This document shows, in pieces, positions 36,111 through 47,559 of a stretch of DNA of 64,000 nt. The notes under the pieces were generated by a model. It had not been told where the DNA came from. It did not search any database and was given only the letters and a program-made list of their open reading frames with translations. The stretch is taken from the NCBI GenBank assembly GCA_019722365.1, contig JADFUC010001688.1, positions 62,001-126,000 of the forward strand, written 5' to 3'. The stretch is from Lithospermum erythrorhizon (lineage: Eukaryota > Streptophyta > Magnoliopsida > Boraginales > Boraginaceae). Made by a program: the position numbers and the translations under genes. The stretch's first letter is position 1. The number at the start of each line of letters is the position of its first letter.

Positions 36111-37489
36111 TTATTTTTAACACAAATAGAAAGTATCATTCATTAATTGACACTCAGTGATCTTAAGCTGTCAAACGAAGCCTGCCCAACACTTCCCAAA
36201 CCTCCTAAGTATGAGATAAAACTACCCAACCCTCCTCGATATGAGGATAAAGTGTCAACTCAACTACGCGCTTACTGATTCTCCTGGGACCCACCATCGT
36301 AAGACACGTGAAAGTACTTTTGACACCATCGCCGACAACCATAATCTAAAACAACATCTATGTTGTCCCACAAAAGTTTGAGCTAAAAAATAGCCAAGCA
36401 TAACAGTGAAAGATGAATAAGCAAGCAATGTCAACTTCAAATTTAACACTCCGATACGGCACGAGTCTACATCAACAAGTAACCCCGCATTATTCTCTCA
36501 CAAGGTTCTCGAGGCGAAGCATGCAACGACAAAGCAGTGATACCCCCGCTAAAGCTCAGATCGCATTTCGGACTAGGTTCAAAAAATACGATAAAATTTT
36601 GAACCTAGGACGCAAGTGACGATGAAGACATGGACAAAATCTACGCCGCTCAACCTCTACTACATCGTACACCTCGTCTGCACGAGGAAAGAACGGAATC
36701 CGCACCCTACGAGACGTGAAATAAGACTAAGGGAGTGAAGTTGCTCTCTACCTTCTATTCCAACTCGCCTTCAAACTTATATTCTCAAGGTCCCAATAGC
36801 TCGAGATGCTCAATATGTGATGACGTAAGATTCCCTATAAAGTTGCCCAAAGTTCAAGAAGAAATACATCCTTCCTCATGAAATCGAGGATCCTTCGATC
36901 TCTAAACATGTAATCCTCAAGGCCTCTAAATATTCACAACATATGAATAAATACTCTCACTAAAACCTTGATCCGGGGGACTAAAGTCGTCGGGAAGTCA
37001 TGATGCTCAGATAACACAATAAATACGGGAAAGCACGAGATACGGCGGTAAAGATAGGTCAAAATCAAGACTGCGGACAGTCTGTGGGCGCAAAAACATA
37101 TACCTGCTTACTACGCCAAGGCAGGTATAACACTGGTGATGGGGAGGTACTCATTTATTTATCCATACAATTGGCGTTATGGATCGAAACGGCGTCCCCT
37201 GGCACCAACAACTAAGATACCCAAGCCTCCCACACACTAGCCACGCCAGCCACACTAAGCATCAAGTAAGTGAACCATACCTCGTCACACATGATACCTT
37301 CTCTGCCTTTATCGAAATCAATATAGATCAACATACTTGAAGAGAATATATGCATGTATATGACTCATAAGAAGTGGAAAAGAAAGAAGTGTGAACCATA
37401 ATCGGTCATTACCTAAAATTATTACTATCCCTAAAGATATTTCATGATAAGGATCACAGCCTCAAGATCATAAAGGCTCAATGTGCCTC

Positions 37490-37750
37490 CTCGGTAAGAG
37501 CATGGCCTCACGCCTCCCGCCAAAAGAAAGACAGCATCTCACAGCCCTCAGTAAGAGCATAAAGCCTGTCACCTCCCCGTAAGAGCATAAAGTGCCTAAC
37601 AACTCCATGATAAGAGCATAAAGAGCCTTCCAATGCCTTCCGTAAAGAGCATAAAGTGCTTCACAACTGATAAGAGCATAAGTGCCTAATGTACCATTGA
37701 TAAGAGCATAAATGCCTAACGGCTCATGGTAAAGAGCATAAAACACCCAA
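37490..37750. repeat. Minisatellite, about 30-base unit, roughly eight copies
   Basis: GTAAGAGCATAAAGTGCCTAA and variants recur: TAAGAGCAT appears near 37494, 37551, 37581, 37612, 37670 and 37700, with TAAAGAGCAT near 37643 and 37731. Spacing is 28-33 bases. The units are diverged, so the array is not young. On the minus strand it gives a repeating ALYAL-type frame with no evidence of translation. Confidence 0.8.
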
Positions 37751-38396
37751 CAAAAAATCCTCTATATAAATCAAACTATTCATCAAAATGAACTGCTTTT
37801 GGACTCTCATCCCCAGATAATCAAACCCCACACCCCTGTGTTCATCATGGCCGAGGCGAATCAAGAGGAAACGAAAGGCCAAAGAGCCATGAACATCAAA
37901 TCAAACATTAAAAGCCCGAAAGCAAAATAAATCAAGGCATAAAAATCAAATCAAATCAAGCCATGAAGAAAACTATGTGTTACATACTATAAAGCTTCAA
38001 AAAGTGATTTGAAGATTCAACCTCGTGATTACATAGTCCAAAGTGGCGTCAATCTCTTCAAAGAATTAAACATCAACAAATATCATATAAAGAAAATCTG
38101 TTATGAGACGAGACGTCCATCTACAACTCGTATGTTACTACACTATCAAAGCAAAGCAAGAAAAGTGACATGTGAGTCAAAGCCAACTCCAAGACAAAAA
38201 GGTTAACAAGAAGCCGGACGCCTCTTTACTTAAGCAATGTCCCCACTGGTGGAATGTACCGAGACAATGACTAAAAGCATAACAGAATGATTCCATACGT
38301 GGTCAATAAAAAGAAAACGATGTCCTCCGCCTCAATCTAAATACCACATCAATGCCTGCGTCATTCAAACCAATCGGGGATGCCTAGATATAGCAC

Positions 38397-38406
38397 ATAT
38401 ATATAT

Positions 38407-38455
<49 letters not shown>
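38397..38455. repeat. (TA)n microsatellite
   Basis: An almost uninterrupted TA dinucleotide run of about 58 bases with one TATTAT interruption near its left end. Confidence 0.95.
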
Positions 38456-38457
<2 letters not shown>

Positions 38458-39500
38458 CTAACCTATCCCAAGCTATGACTCAAAGGAAGCCCAAACATAA
38501 TGATGGTAGTAGAAGAACTATGTTCATCAGCTACCTCACTAGCTGAGTCTACAAAAGCAAGAAAAAATGCACAATCAAGCAACCAAGCCCTCCTATAGGA
38601 TCGATCAAAGCACAAGGGAGGTAATGCATCAAAGTCCTAAAGGTCCATGTTATATGCTCAAGACCATCTTATCCTACATGAATGCACAATTCAACACAAA
38701 AAATGTTCGAGCATAGCCTACACATGCTTATGGGGTTGGAAAACCAACCTCGAATGCCCGTAGTACCTCGAAAAATTTATCCAAAACTAAACCATATACT
38801 AAAGCATGTAAAAACAAATTTCATCCCATTAGGACATCCGAGTAAGGAGAAATAAAATCGGAAAGTTGCTACAAAAAGTCGAAAGACAAATTCCAAAGAA
38901 GATCTTGAAACGCCATAACTCAAGCCATGTGCCAATTGCCATGAGGCTCACAATAAGCCAAAAGAACCGTCGCTTCATTATTTTCTAACGACAAGTGCTC
39001 AAAACGAACGTAACGGCATTACAAGGCCTACTAACAAGTCGAAAATTTTGATTTAACCAAAATCATACCATTCAAGAAAACAATATGTTATGTATTTCAA
39101 GGGAATACTGAGCATATAGTTAAATATGTACAAGTTTAATCATCAAAGGTTTATCAAAAGCATTAAAAGATGTATGCGGGTCGGGGGCTGGTACTACCTT
39201 TACGTAAAGTACAATTTCCATAAAGATGGCAAATCCCCATGTCTCTACTCAACTTGAAGAACTTGCAAAACATAAATAAAGCACATTAATAGTGATATAT
39301 GGTTAGATAATGTTGTAAGTAGCAAGAAAAGAAATAAAAAAAAGGAGCCCCTTTTTACCGACATGGAAACACGCGGGACGGATGACAAGATGACGAGAAT
39401 TGATTTTTAAGTCATCTTATCCTTATATAGACCCCATGTCAATTACCCTAAAAAGTTCACTCATCCTTCAGTTTTACGTTGTGCTCCCCTTAAATCAGAA

Positions 39501-40469
39501 GACAAAATAAAACGAATCACTCCTTTTGTGCCTTGATAAAAAAATCCCGATACGGTATGTAGAATGGATTAAATTTTTCACATGAAAAATATATCCCAAA
39601 TATTTTATTATAAAATAAATTAGACCCAAAATTAGTCTGAAAATAAAAAGGATGAAAAATTAAGTCGACACTTCAAATTCATCTAATTATGATAATCATC
39701 TTAAAATATCCAACATGTAATAAATTCATGTTAGAAGATTATTGACTGGCCAACCAAATGAATTGGTCGATATAGTTCAACTGGCAGAGTACTACACCTC
39801 TAGAAAATTTAATTCTCTAATAAATTGAGACTAATGGGCGCTCTCTCGATACGTAATAAATTCATGTCAATACTAAACCCCAACTCCCATTAAATCCTCT
39901 ATGGATCAAGAGATTGAACGGGTCTTAACATGTAATACATCATGTTAACATCAAACCCAAATAATTTAATTCTCTAATAAATTGAGAATTAAATGGGATC
40001 CCAACATAAGTTGGCATTAAATCCCACATAATTAAGTCTTTACTAAGTCAAAAACTGCATCGAGACTTAGTTGTGGTCGCGGACACGCATAGTATGTCAC
40101 AACAAACTCCTTAAAATTAATCCCTCGCCTATAAGTCGAAGTTGACTAGGGATTGCAATCAAATGTATCACAATCAATCCCCACAACCAAGTAATCATCC
40201 TTGACGGCCATAAAAATGGCACGGGTGATAACTTTCAGACCGCAAGCAAATTTTAAATACATCTACAAGTCCAAATTTCAAGTTAACTACTGGCCTTTAA
40301 TACAATGATAGTCAATGGTATTTAGTAATAAATTTCTCATCAATAAATGGTCCAATTTACATCCAATAAGTCGAACAAAGAGAAATGGATGCTAAGAGAG
40401 TTGTACCACTGAAGTAAAACCTTAAAATACCAACATGTACTATATTTATGTTGGAAAATGAACACTGTC
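39501..40469. repeat. Region of interspersed short repeats
   Basis: The motif AACATGTAATAAATTCATGTT, partly palindromic, occurs near 39712, with variants near 39857, 39929 and 40432. AATTTAATTCTCTAATAAAT occurs near 39807 and 39965. A tRNA-A-box-like TAGTTCAACTGGCAGAGTAC lies near 39772. No gene is seen. Confidence 0.45.
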
Positions 40470-41990
40470 TGGGTTGAACCCGACACCTACTACGTATGTA
40501 CCCGGTTCGGTGGGCAATTCAGACAAAGGGAAACCCTCAGACAGCAAGGTGTCCGGGAAAAAATAGCCCCTCAATTAAATGCTATTAAATTTGCGTCGAC
40601 GCTATAAAAACTTTCAATTTTATTGGAATAAAATTGGCCATGGGCTAAAATCAAGTCTGAAGTTTTGGGTTTCAACGAGACTCCGTGGTTATGGGAATTA
40701 AAATAAAGGTTTCAAAAGGTCCGGGGTCAATATAAAATGCAAGCCACCTAAAAATCCGAATATTCTTCATATCTCAAAATAGGTGTCCCTTTTCTTTTCT
40801 TGGAGGCAAAGTAATTCTCAAATTTCCGACGGTTCATATCTTGCTCAAAATTCATCTGCTAAAAATCACGATCCACCCGAAATTAAACCAAATCCAATCG
40901 TAAATAGCATTCAAAAGACTAAACTCATATAAACCCCCCTTATATTTTTGAAAATAATAATTCACATCGAAACACACAAAGAACATCTAAGAAAAATACA
41001 GAGGACGACCTCCTCAAATTCTCTAAGTTAAATCTTTAAACCGCCACAAAAACACCACTGTGGTCGAAAACACCTCCTCGGGCACCAAAAGAGGCGCTTG
41101 GCAAAAATTTACAAACGCAATAATTCTCAAGTTAGAAGCAAAATCTGATGAGAATCTGACACAAATTTCTCAAGAACACTTAGAATATTCAGGAATAAGC
41201 TAAATAGCACCTAAAAAACTTTAAGCTGATTCATCAAGCCTGCATATATGAAATACACCGAATACGCAAATTCCTATACCGATTCCGCGCAGAAACACGC
41301 CGCTATGCCCTTGTCTGACGATCATGTCATCAACAAGGCTGTGGACATCAAACTCATCATCACTACAAGAAGACGCTTCTGGGTGCCATCAGAAGTATAA
41401 TCGGAAGTTGACGACACTTCGCGCCTCAAACGCAGAGAGGCCAAATCTCACTCAAGTCCCACTTACAACAACAAAGCTCGCTATGCCGCCAGAGTACGTT
41501 AAGCCGCATATTGGTTCAATAATCTCTGTTTGCCATCACTCCACACACAACCAAGCCTGGGAAGCTTCCTCAATACAAACCGTTTCTCCATTAAAAAGAG
41601 AAGTAGCACAAATTTACCAAGCCCAATCGCGAAAAGTGAAGTTCCTCATCACAGCTGCTTAAAACCCAAGTCCCACAATGCAAGACACTCAAGTAGCAGC
41701 TCCATCCACCGGATTACGACTCCAAGATCAAGTCCAAGCACTCCAAGCTCAAGTCTATACCAACACGGAAATACGGCTAAGTGCCTCCCGCCGATCACAT
41801 ATCCAAGCCTGCACTGTTCACATCAAAAACTAAGACACATATCCAAATTTCATAGCCTCTATCCCAAATCCAACTCAAATCGTTCAAATCGAAATAAGTC
41901 GTTCGAAAGAAATACTAAGCTCCTATCAAGATCAAGTCAAATCCGTTGTGCTCAAACATCTCACAAATCGTCACCAAATGCTTAGCAACT
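40470..41990 (+). repeat. LTR-like repeat family 1, copy B
   Basis: It aligns with copies A and C: GGGAAAAAATAGCCCCTCAA, AATTTTATTGGAATAAAATT, CATATAAACCCCCCTTATAT (40926-40945), TTTAAACCGCCAC, GCAATAATTCTCAAGTTAGA and the terminal CATCTCACAAATCGTCACCA. The 112- and 151-codon frames inside have no recognisable domains and read across repeat sequence, so I do not call them genes. Confidence 0.55.
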
Positions 41991-42619
41991 TATAGTTTGT
42001 TAATAAAATCTGTATACTAAAAACAAATTTTCTACAGTAAATTTTATTATGTATTCCTTTAAATAAATAATAAGAATTCTTTCCATTACCATAGCTAGCA
42101 ATTTATTACGAAGTACTACCAAATGATATAAGAGTACGAGTAATAATAGAAAGCCAAAATAAGAATATTGTCTTCTTGTCGATACATAATTTTGACTAAT
42201 GCATGCATGATTCATAAGGTCATACTCTGCTTGTCCTCTACCTTAATAATCTTTCTTCTTCAAAATTCAAATGCATACGATCCATGCATGCATGAATCTT
42301 AAGGTCATTCTAAATGAATTCCTAAATCCATTCTACATGAATTCCTAAAGTTCATTCTACGTGCAAATTCCGAACCTACGCTACATAAATATAAGGAGTA
42401 TACGAGTGCAGAAGCCAAATAAAAAAGCAGGCCAACAAGCAAATAATAGGCCGAGAAATCTACATGTACGTTTGAGTAAAATAGGAAGCCTAAATTATCC
42501 GTAAAAATCTTAAAAAAATTAGCACAACTAGATTCGAAGACGAGCACGTGAAAATTCGAATCACCCCAATCGAGTCCCGAGCTAAGAAACAATTCTCAAG
42601 TTAAAGAAGCTATCAAAAA
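41991..42619. other. Spacer between LTR-like copies B and C
   Basis: AT-rich. A 95-codon minus-strand frame (42592-42305) has no recognisable domain. CATGCATGCATGAATCTTAAGG near 42284 echoes ATGCATGCATGATTCATAAGG near 42200, a small direct repeat. Confidence 0.4.
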
Positions 42620-44525
42620 TAATTAAATTGACTAAGACGACTAATCAAATTAATTAAGAGTCGAGCTATCAAAAATGCTTCGTGAGTCGATCGTGGTTCT
42701 CATTAAAACCCCGACCAAATCAAACTCGACGAATCCGTAGGTTCCCGGAAATCAAGCCTCGAATCGAAGTAAAAAATACAAGCCGCATTAATTAACTCCT
42801 AAATTTGAACTCGAATAGGGTTCTCGAGAAAACAAAGCCTCGCATTAATGTCAATTAAAAATTGTGCTCAAAATCCTAATTTTATTGGATTAAATTCGCC
42901 ATACGAAATATTTCGAAGCCACGCGCTTTAAAAAATGAAGCATCTAAAAAACCACTTAGATTTAAAATGAAGACTCTGTAAGCTTATGCTATTTAAAATC
43001 AAGATCACAAAGTTATGTCCAAAAAATCGTGACTCGTGGTCAGGCTGTGCAAAATCAAGGCTCCAAAAGGTCCGCGGCTCAATATAAAAATGTTTTAATC
43101 CAAGAAAAAAAGGAACTTAACCTTCGTATAAGAAATACGCGCCCAAAGTGTTTACTGGGAGGAAAATTAATACTTCAAAATTATCCGACGCTCCCGATCT
43201 TCCTTTAAAATTCAACGGCTTACTCATCCACCCGAAATCAAACCGCCAATCGGAAGAAGCATTCGAGGCCTAAAACCCTATAAATACCCCCCATATTTTA
43301 AATTCATGGAAAAAAATCACAATATTCCACCACCAAAAAAAATACACACAAAACCCCCGAGAAAATATGTAGAATTTTTTTGGAGATTTTTCTAAACCGC
43401 CATAAAAAACACACCAAGCGCGGTCGGAAAAATACCTCAGGCCAAAATAGGCGAATAAGTGGCTATTGCACAAATGCAATAATTCTTCAAGTTAGAAGCA
43501 AAATCTTATGAGACCGACGAAAAGTTTCTCAATAACGCTCGGTCATTCAGATTGCTTACGTAGCCCCCTTAATACTCAAAAACTTGTTGATAAATTCCCT
43601 GTGCTCTGACCATCGAATCCCAAATATGTGAATATACTAAGCTGCTCAGCCTCCCTATACTGCCATCAACAAGCTGCAAAGCTCCACCTTCATACCGATC
43701 ATCACTATATCAACAAGTTCAGCTAAAGCCGCCTCGTAGTAGTGCTAAAAAGGACGCTTACTTCCAAAGCCTAAATCGCTCCTGCCGAGTGCCAAATCTC
43801 ACTAAGTCCCAAGCGAGCGATATCACAAAGTCCTGCCGGTTTCAATCTCACTAAAGCCTCACCGCGGCCATATCCTAAACTCCCACTATACGCCAGAATG
43901 CTCGCTATGTCACAGAAGATAAACAGCACCGCTCAACACTTCGGCTTCCTATCACTCCATACAGCCTAGCCAAGTTTTATTCAAATCAAGTCATTAAGTA
44001 TCAATGCACTAAGCTTCCATCAAAGATGTCGCCTCTCAAGCCACGCCTCACCACAAAAAGACAAGATCTCTCGGGTAATAAATCTCAAAGTCCCACTGAA
44101 GGCTGCCATCAATACTCAAAGCAAGTCCCACGCTGCAAACGCCGAGCAGTTCCATCGCTTCACATGTAATCGAGATCAAGTCCAAGCACTCCAAGATCAA
44201 GTCCATACTAACACGGGAATACGCTTACTAAGCACTCTCCGCTCGACCATATCCAAGTCTGTAATTCTGCCTCAAATTCATCGCATCGCGACATCTATCC
44301 AAATGCCTGCAAGCCTTTATCTAAATTAAATCAAATCAAGATCAAGCTCAAGCTCAAGTCAAATCGAGTCAAGCTCAAATCAAATCAAATCAACTCAAGT
44401 TCAAGCTCAAGCTAAGCTCATGCTCAAATCAAATCATATCAAGCCAAGTCAAGCTTTTATCAAGATCAAATCAAGTCAAGTCAAGAAAGAAGACATCCTT
44501 CACAAATCACAATAAACGCCAGAGA
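42620..44525 (+). repeat. LTR-like repeat family 1, copy C
   Basis: It aligns with copies A and B, including CTCGAGAAAACAAAGCCTCG, CCTATAAATACCCCCCATAT (43277-43296, TATA context), TTTTTCTAAACCGCCA, GCAATAATTCTTCAAGTTAG and a terminal part ending in ACAAATCACAATAAACGCC. Its last 200 bases are an expanded CAAGTC/CAAATC/AAGCTC run, described separately. Confidence 0.55.
44318..44490. repeat. Low-complexity CAAGTC/CAAATC array
   Basis: About 170 bases consist almost only of AAATCAAATC, AAGCTCAAGC and CAAGTCAAGT units of 5-6 bases. The same kind of run, shorter, ends copies A (16420-16500) and B. Confidence 0.8.
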
Positions 44526-44589
44526 TCCATAAATAGCAATGATCCCGATTATATATCGATGAAAATAATGTTGATATACTCCGTACAAT

Positions 44590-45940
44590 AAAAAAATGAA
44601 TTTGAAATTCTTCTAATAAATAGTCTAATTTTATTAATTATTTTTAATTAAATTTAATTTGTTTGGATTAATTAAAATAATTAAATAAAGATCAATCGGT
44701 AATTACATGTGTTTCATTAGGTTTCCGACCGAGCCTCCAAATAAAACCAAACATCAAAATTGTCGCTCCCTATATTTTAAATTTTACCCGAATCGACAAA
44801 ACATAAAATTAGGTTTTATCATTAATTAAAACCTAATCATACATCTTATGTGATGACGTGGCATTCAACATTTTCCCTCAAATTCTACTTTAATAAAATA
44901 ATAAATCGAAAAAAAACCCGAAATAAAAATAATTTTAAGACAACCACTCAAAATAACAGCCCGATAAAAAAGGTATTAGGCAAGTCTAAACCCTTTGCAC
45001 AAGAAAGAAAGTCGGCAAAGTGCCGTGTTCTCCAAAACTTTGCTGAATTAATAATATTATTTTAATATTATCCGACACCCAAGATTTCAAAATCAAATGC
45101 TACATCAGAATTCAAGGTTTGACGATTAACCAATCAAGCAAGCACCCAAAAACCTATATAAACTCCGCTATGATAACCGAAAATTCACACCTTCCCCACA
45201 AAAAAATAACAAAAAAAAGCCTCCCGGAAATTAATTTGCAAGATAAAACAACTCGAACGATTTCTTCATAAAACTTTGAAGATTGCTGCCAAGCGAAAAT
45301 CACTACATAAACCACCACAGTAACCACCAAAAATACCGAAATCTTTCAACCTAAAAGTTTCCTAAAAAGGCCTAAATCGAAAGTGACCGAAATGGGTTAA
45401 TACAAAATCTTTCGACTCCAACACCAAAATAGCGCCTAATATTAAGACGGCTTATTACCGCATAGATTGCCCTCAAAGACCCACGTAGTGAAATCATAGT
45501 GCTATGATATACCTACATACTCTCTCGCTCACTTGTCGCGAACACTGAGTAACCCCAAGCAAGACATCCTCTCGATAATAATAAACATATATACATGTGG
45601 ATACTCACCTCGAAAGATCGTAAGAAAAGCTGATAAGACTGAATCAAATTTCAAATTAAGACGATCAAATCGGCTAAAGACCCAAAGTAGACACACATCC
45701 ATATTCAAGACTAAGTTCTATCAGTCAGATCATATCGATCCGGCATCTCTATCCTAAAGGCCACATCCAAATCGGCGCAGACAAATCCAAATCCATCTTA
45801 ATCACATAACTGCCTCAAAGACAAATACAAATTTCTATTCCAAGGCTTAAGCCGTTTCCAAGGCCAGATCAAGTCCAAGTCCAACATCTTAAGCAAGCCG
45901 TTAACTGCTAGAGACTCAATAAATTGATAATCGAACCTCA
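44590..45940 (+). repeat. LTR-like repeat family 2, copy D
   Basis: Its first 300 bases match the reverse complement of 20320-20560 (copy E) and of 48560-49000 (copy F), including CATTAGGTTTCCGACCGA and TTATCATTAATTAAAACCTA. The TATA context ACCTATATAAACTCCGCTAT is at 45151-45170. No domain is encoded. It follows copy C directly, so copies B, C and D form a head-to-tail tract. Confidence 0.55.
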
Positions 45941-46439
45941 ATCGATTTGATAAATTATTTTTGTACCTAAAAGATTTTCCCAAAAAAAATTATTATATTG
46001 ATGCACATACATTATCAATGATAAAATGTTTCTACGCGTTAAAATTCTAATGACTTATTAAAGCTAGTTACCTATATGGCTATATCCATACTTAAAAATA
46101 TATAATCAGACATACATAAGGATCCCAATATAAGAAAATACTAATCATGCTTGACTGTATTCTCAAATTATTGGAGAGGGACCAGTGGATCAATGTCTAA
46201 GGAGGAGGCTGGAAAAGGAAAAACAAATCAAAGCAAATATATATGTACAAGTGGATGAGGACATTCTTAGCTCCCTATTTCCCTACTTAGAATTGTATTT
46301 AATGGATTACTACTCTATATTATATAATCTAGAGGACATTTAAGTTTCCATTTCGATTATTCATTTTATTTATACTTTTATCTGCATTCTTTTTTATATT
46401 TCGTTTAAACTATCGCTCATTTTAAGTAGCTTCCTCAAT
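45941..46439. other. Intergenic, no gene seen
   Basis: AT-rich DNA between an LTR-like copy and a Mutator-like element. Confidence 0.5.
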
Positions 46440-47065
46440 TCTCTACTATCGCTTCTATATAAAATAACTATTTTGACTCAACACTAAACTAAAATATTAT
46501 AAGGAAGATATTTTACATAATTAAAATAAAATATCACACTTTTTTTCTTTAACACACTCACTCTATCCCAATTCCCTAAACTTCTCATTCAACCCTACAA
46601 CTTTCTTTTTTTAGATATCCCACTTAGCTTGACCTCTCCTCCCCCAAGCGCCTCACCGGCAACCCGATTCCCCTACCTCATTTTATTTTCCATCCCCCCC
46701 ACCCCTCGAAGCCTGTGCGGCCGCGACGGGGGTTGTTTCGTGGTGGATTGTGGCGGTGGTCTGGCCAGGACAATAACGTGGGGCTTTAAAGGGGCGAGGC
46801 AACGGAGTGAGTGGGGGATGAGCAGAGGCGGTGTTCTGGATGATGAAGGAAAAAAATGAGTGGCGAGGGCTAGGCAAGTGCATGCTGTATCAAAAGCACA
46901 AAGAAAAAGATATACGCAAGTTTTGCGATATAGAAGCAGTGATAAAGGACATATAAAAAAGAAAAATTACGAGCTTCTATTTTAATTATATAAAATATAC
47001 TTTTTATACTTTAGTTTAATGCGACAAAATACTATTTTCAAGGTAGAATCGACAAGATAGTGACT
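46440..47065. mobile_element. Mutator-like non-autonomous element with long inverted ends
   Basis: The left arm (46441-46540) and the reverse complement of the right arm (46970-47065) match over some 80 bases: ACTAAACTAAA-TAT-AAG, ATATTTTA-ATAATTAAAATA. The inner left side is C-rich (46630-46710) and the inner right side G-rich (46770-46870), giving a larger hairpin-like structure. The central frames are low-complexity Gly/Pro/Arg products. No captured host gene was recognised. Confidence 0.5.
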
Positions 47066-47559
47066 CATGGACTACCCCCGAACGAACTTGTTCACGACAA
47101 GATATGACAAAAACGCGAATTAGACTTTCATTTATTATTGTTTATTATTAATAAATCTGACGTCCCATTGAACTAAATTCAATATTTGATTCGATAAATA
47201 TAATTATATATACATAATTCATATATTACAATTTGTACATATGGATGTATCAGTGAAAAAACCTCCAAATTTTTTTTAAAGATATTTTAACAAATTAATC
47301 ATCGGACAATGAATCAATTAGCAACACATTAGATGAGTTGAATGATCCATAATGTTGTCCACCAGCTAATCAAATCGCCTATCAAGTTGCCCTATTTGAT
47401 AGTCAATCGTTAGTTGTTTCAATTTTACTTTATTTTTTTAATTAATGGCTATGTAACGCGAAGAAATTAAAGATTTTATTATTTATATTGCGCATTGAAA
47501 TAATAAAAATCTTTTAAAATTCCTTGTATACAAAAATGAATTTATCAAACGACGTGCCT
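47066..47559. other. AT-rich intergenic DNA
   Basis: No feature was recognised. Confidence 0.5.

Larger units (their letters stand above)
36111..39500 (-). repeat. Probable long LTR or untranslated region of another gypsy element
   Basis: Composition is richer in GC than the flanks and no coding domain was found. On the minus strand CTATATAAGG near 39435 looks like a promoter TATA box. The block around 38860-39050, read on the minus strand, resembles chromovirus-type LTR sequence (TTGAGTTATGGCGTTTC and GGGATGAAATTTG). A minisatellite (37490-37750) and a (TA)n run (38397-38455) lie inside. Limits are uncertain. Confidence 0.3.

Noticed and set aside
38397..38455. TA-run as a replication origin or promoter
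   Set aside because: A simple (TA)n microsatellite, also present at 54728; no other support.
39772..39850. Possible tRNA gene (TAGTTCAACTGGCAGAGTAC)
   Set aside because: An A-box-like start only; no T arm or acceptor stem can be formed.
41324..41985. 112- and 151-codon frames in LTR-like copy B
   Set aside because: They read through repeat sequence shared with copies A and C, where the frames are not conserved.
46629..46859. Open frame in the G/C-rich core of the Mutator-like element
   Set aside because: Low-complexity Gly/Arg/Pro product created by C- and G-rich inverted sequence; no recognisable domain.
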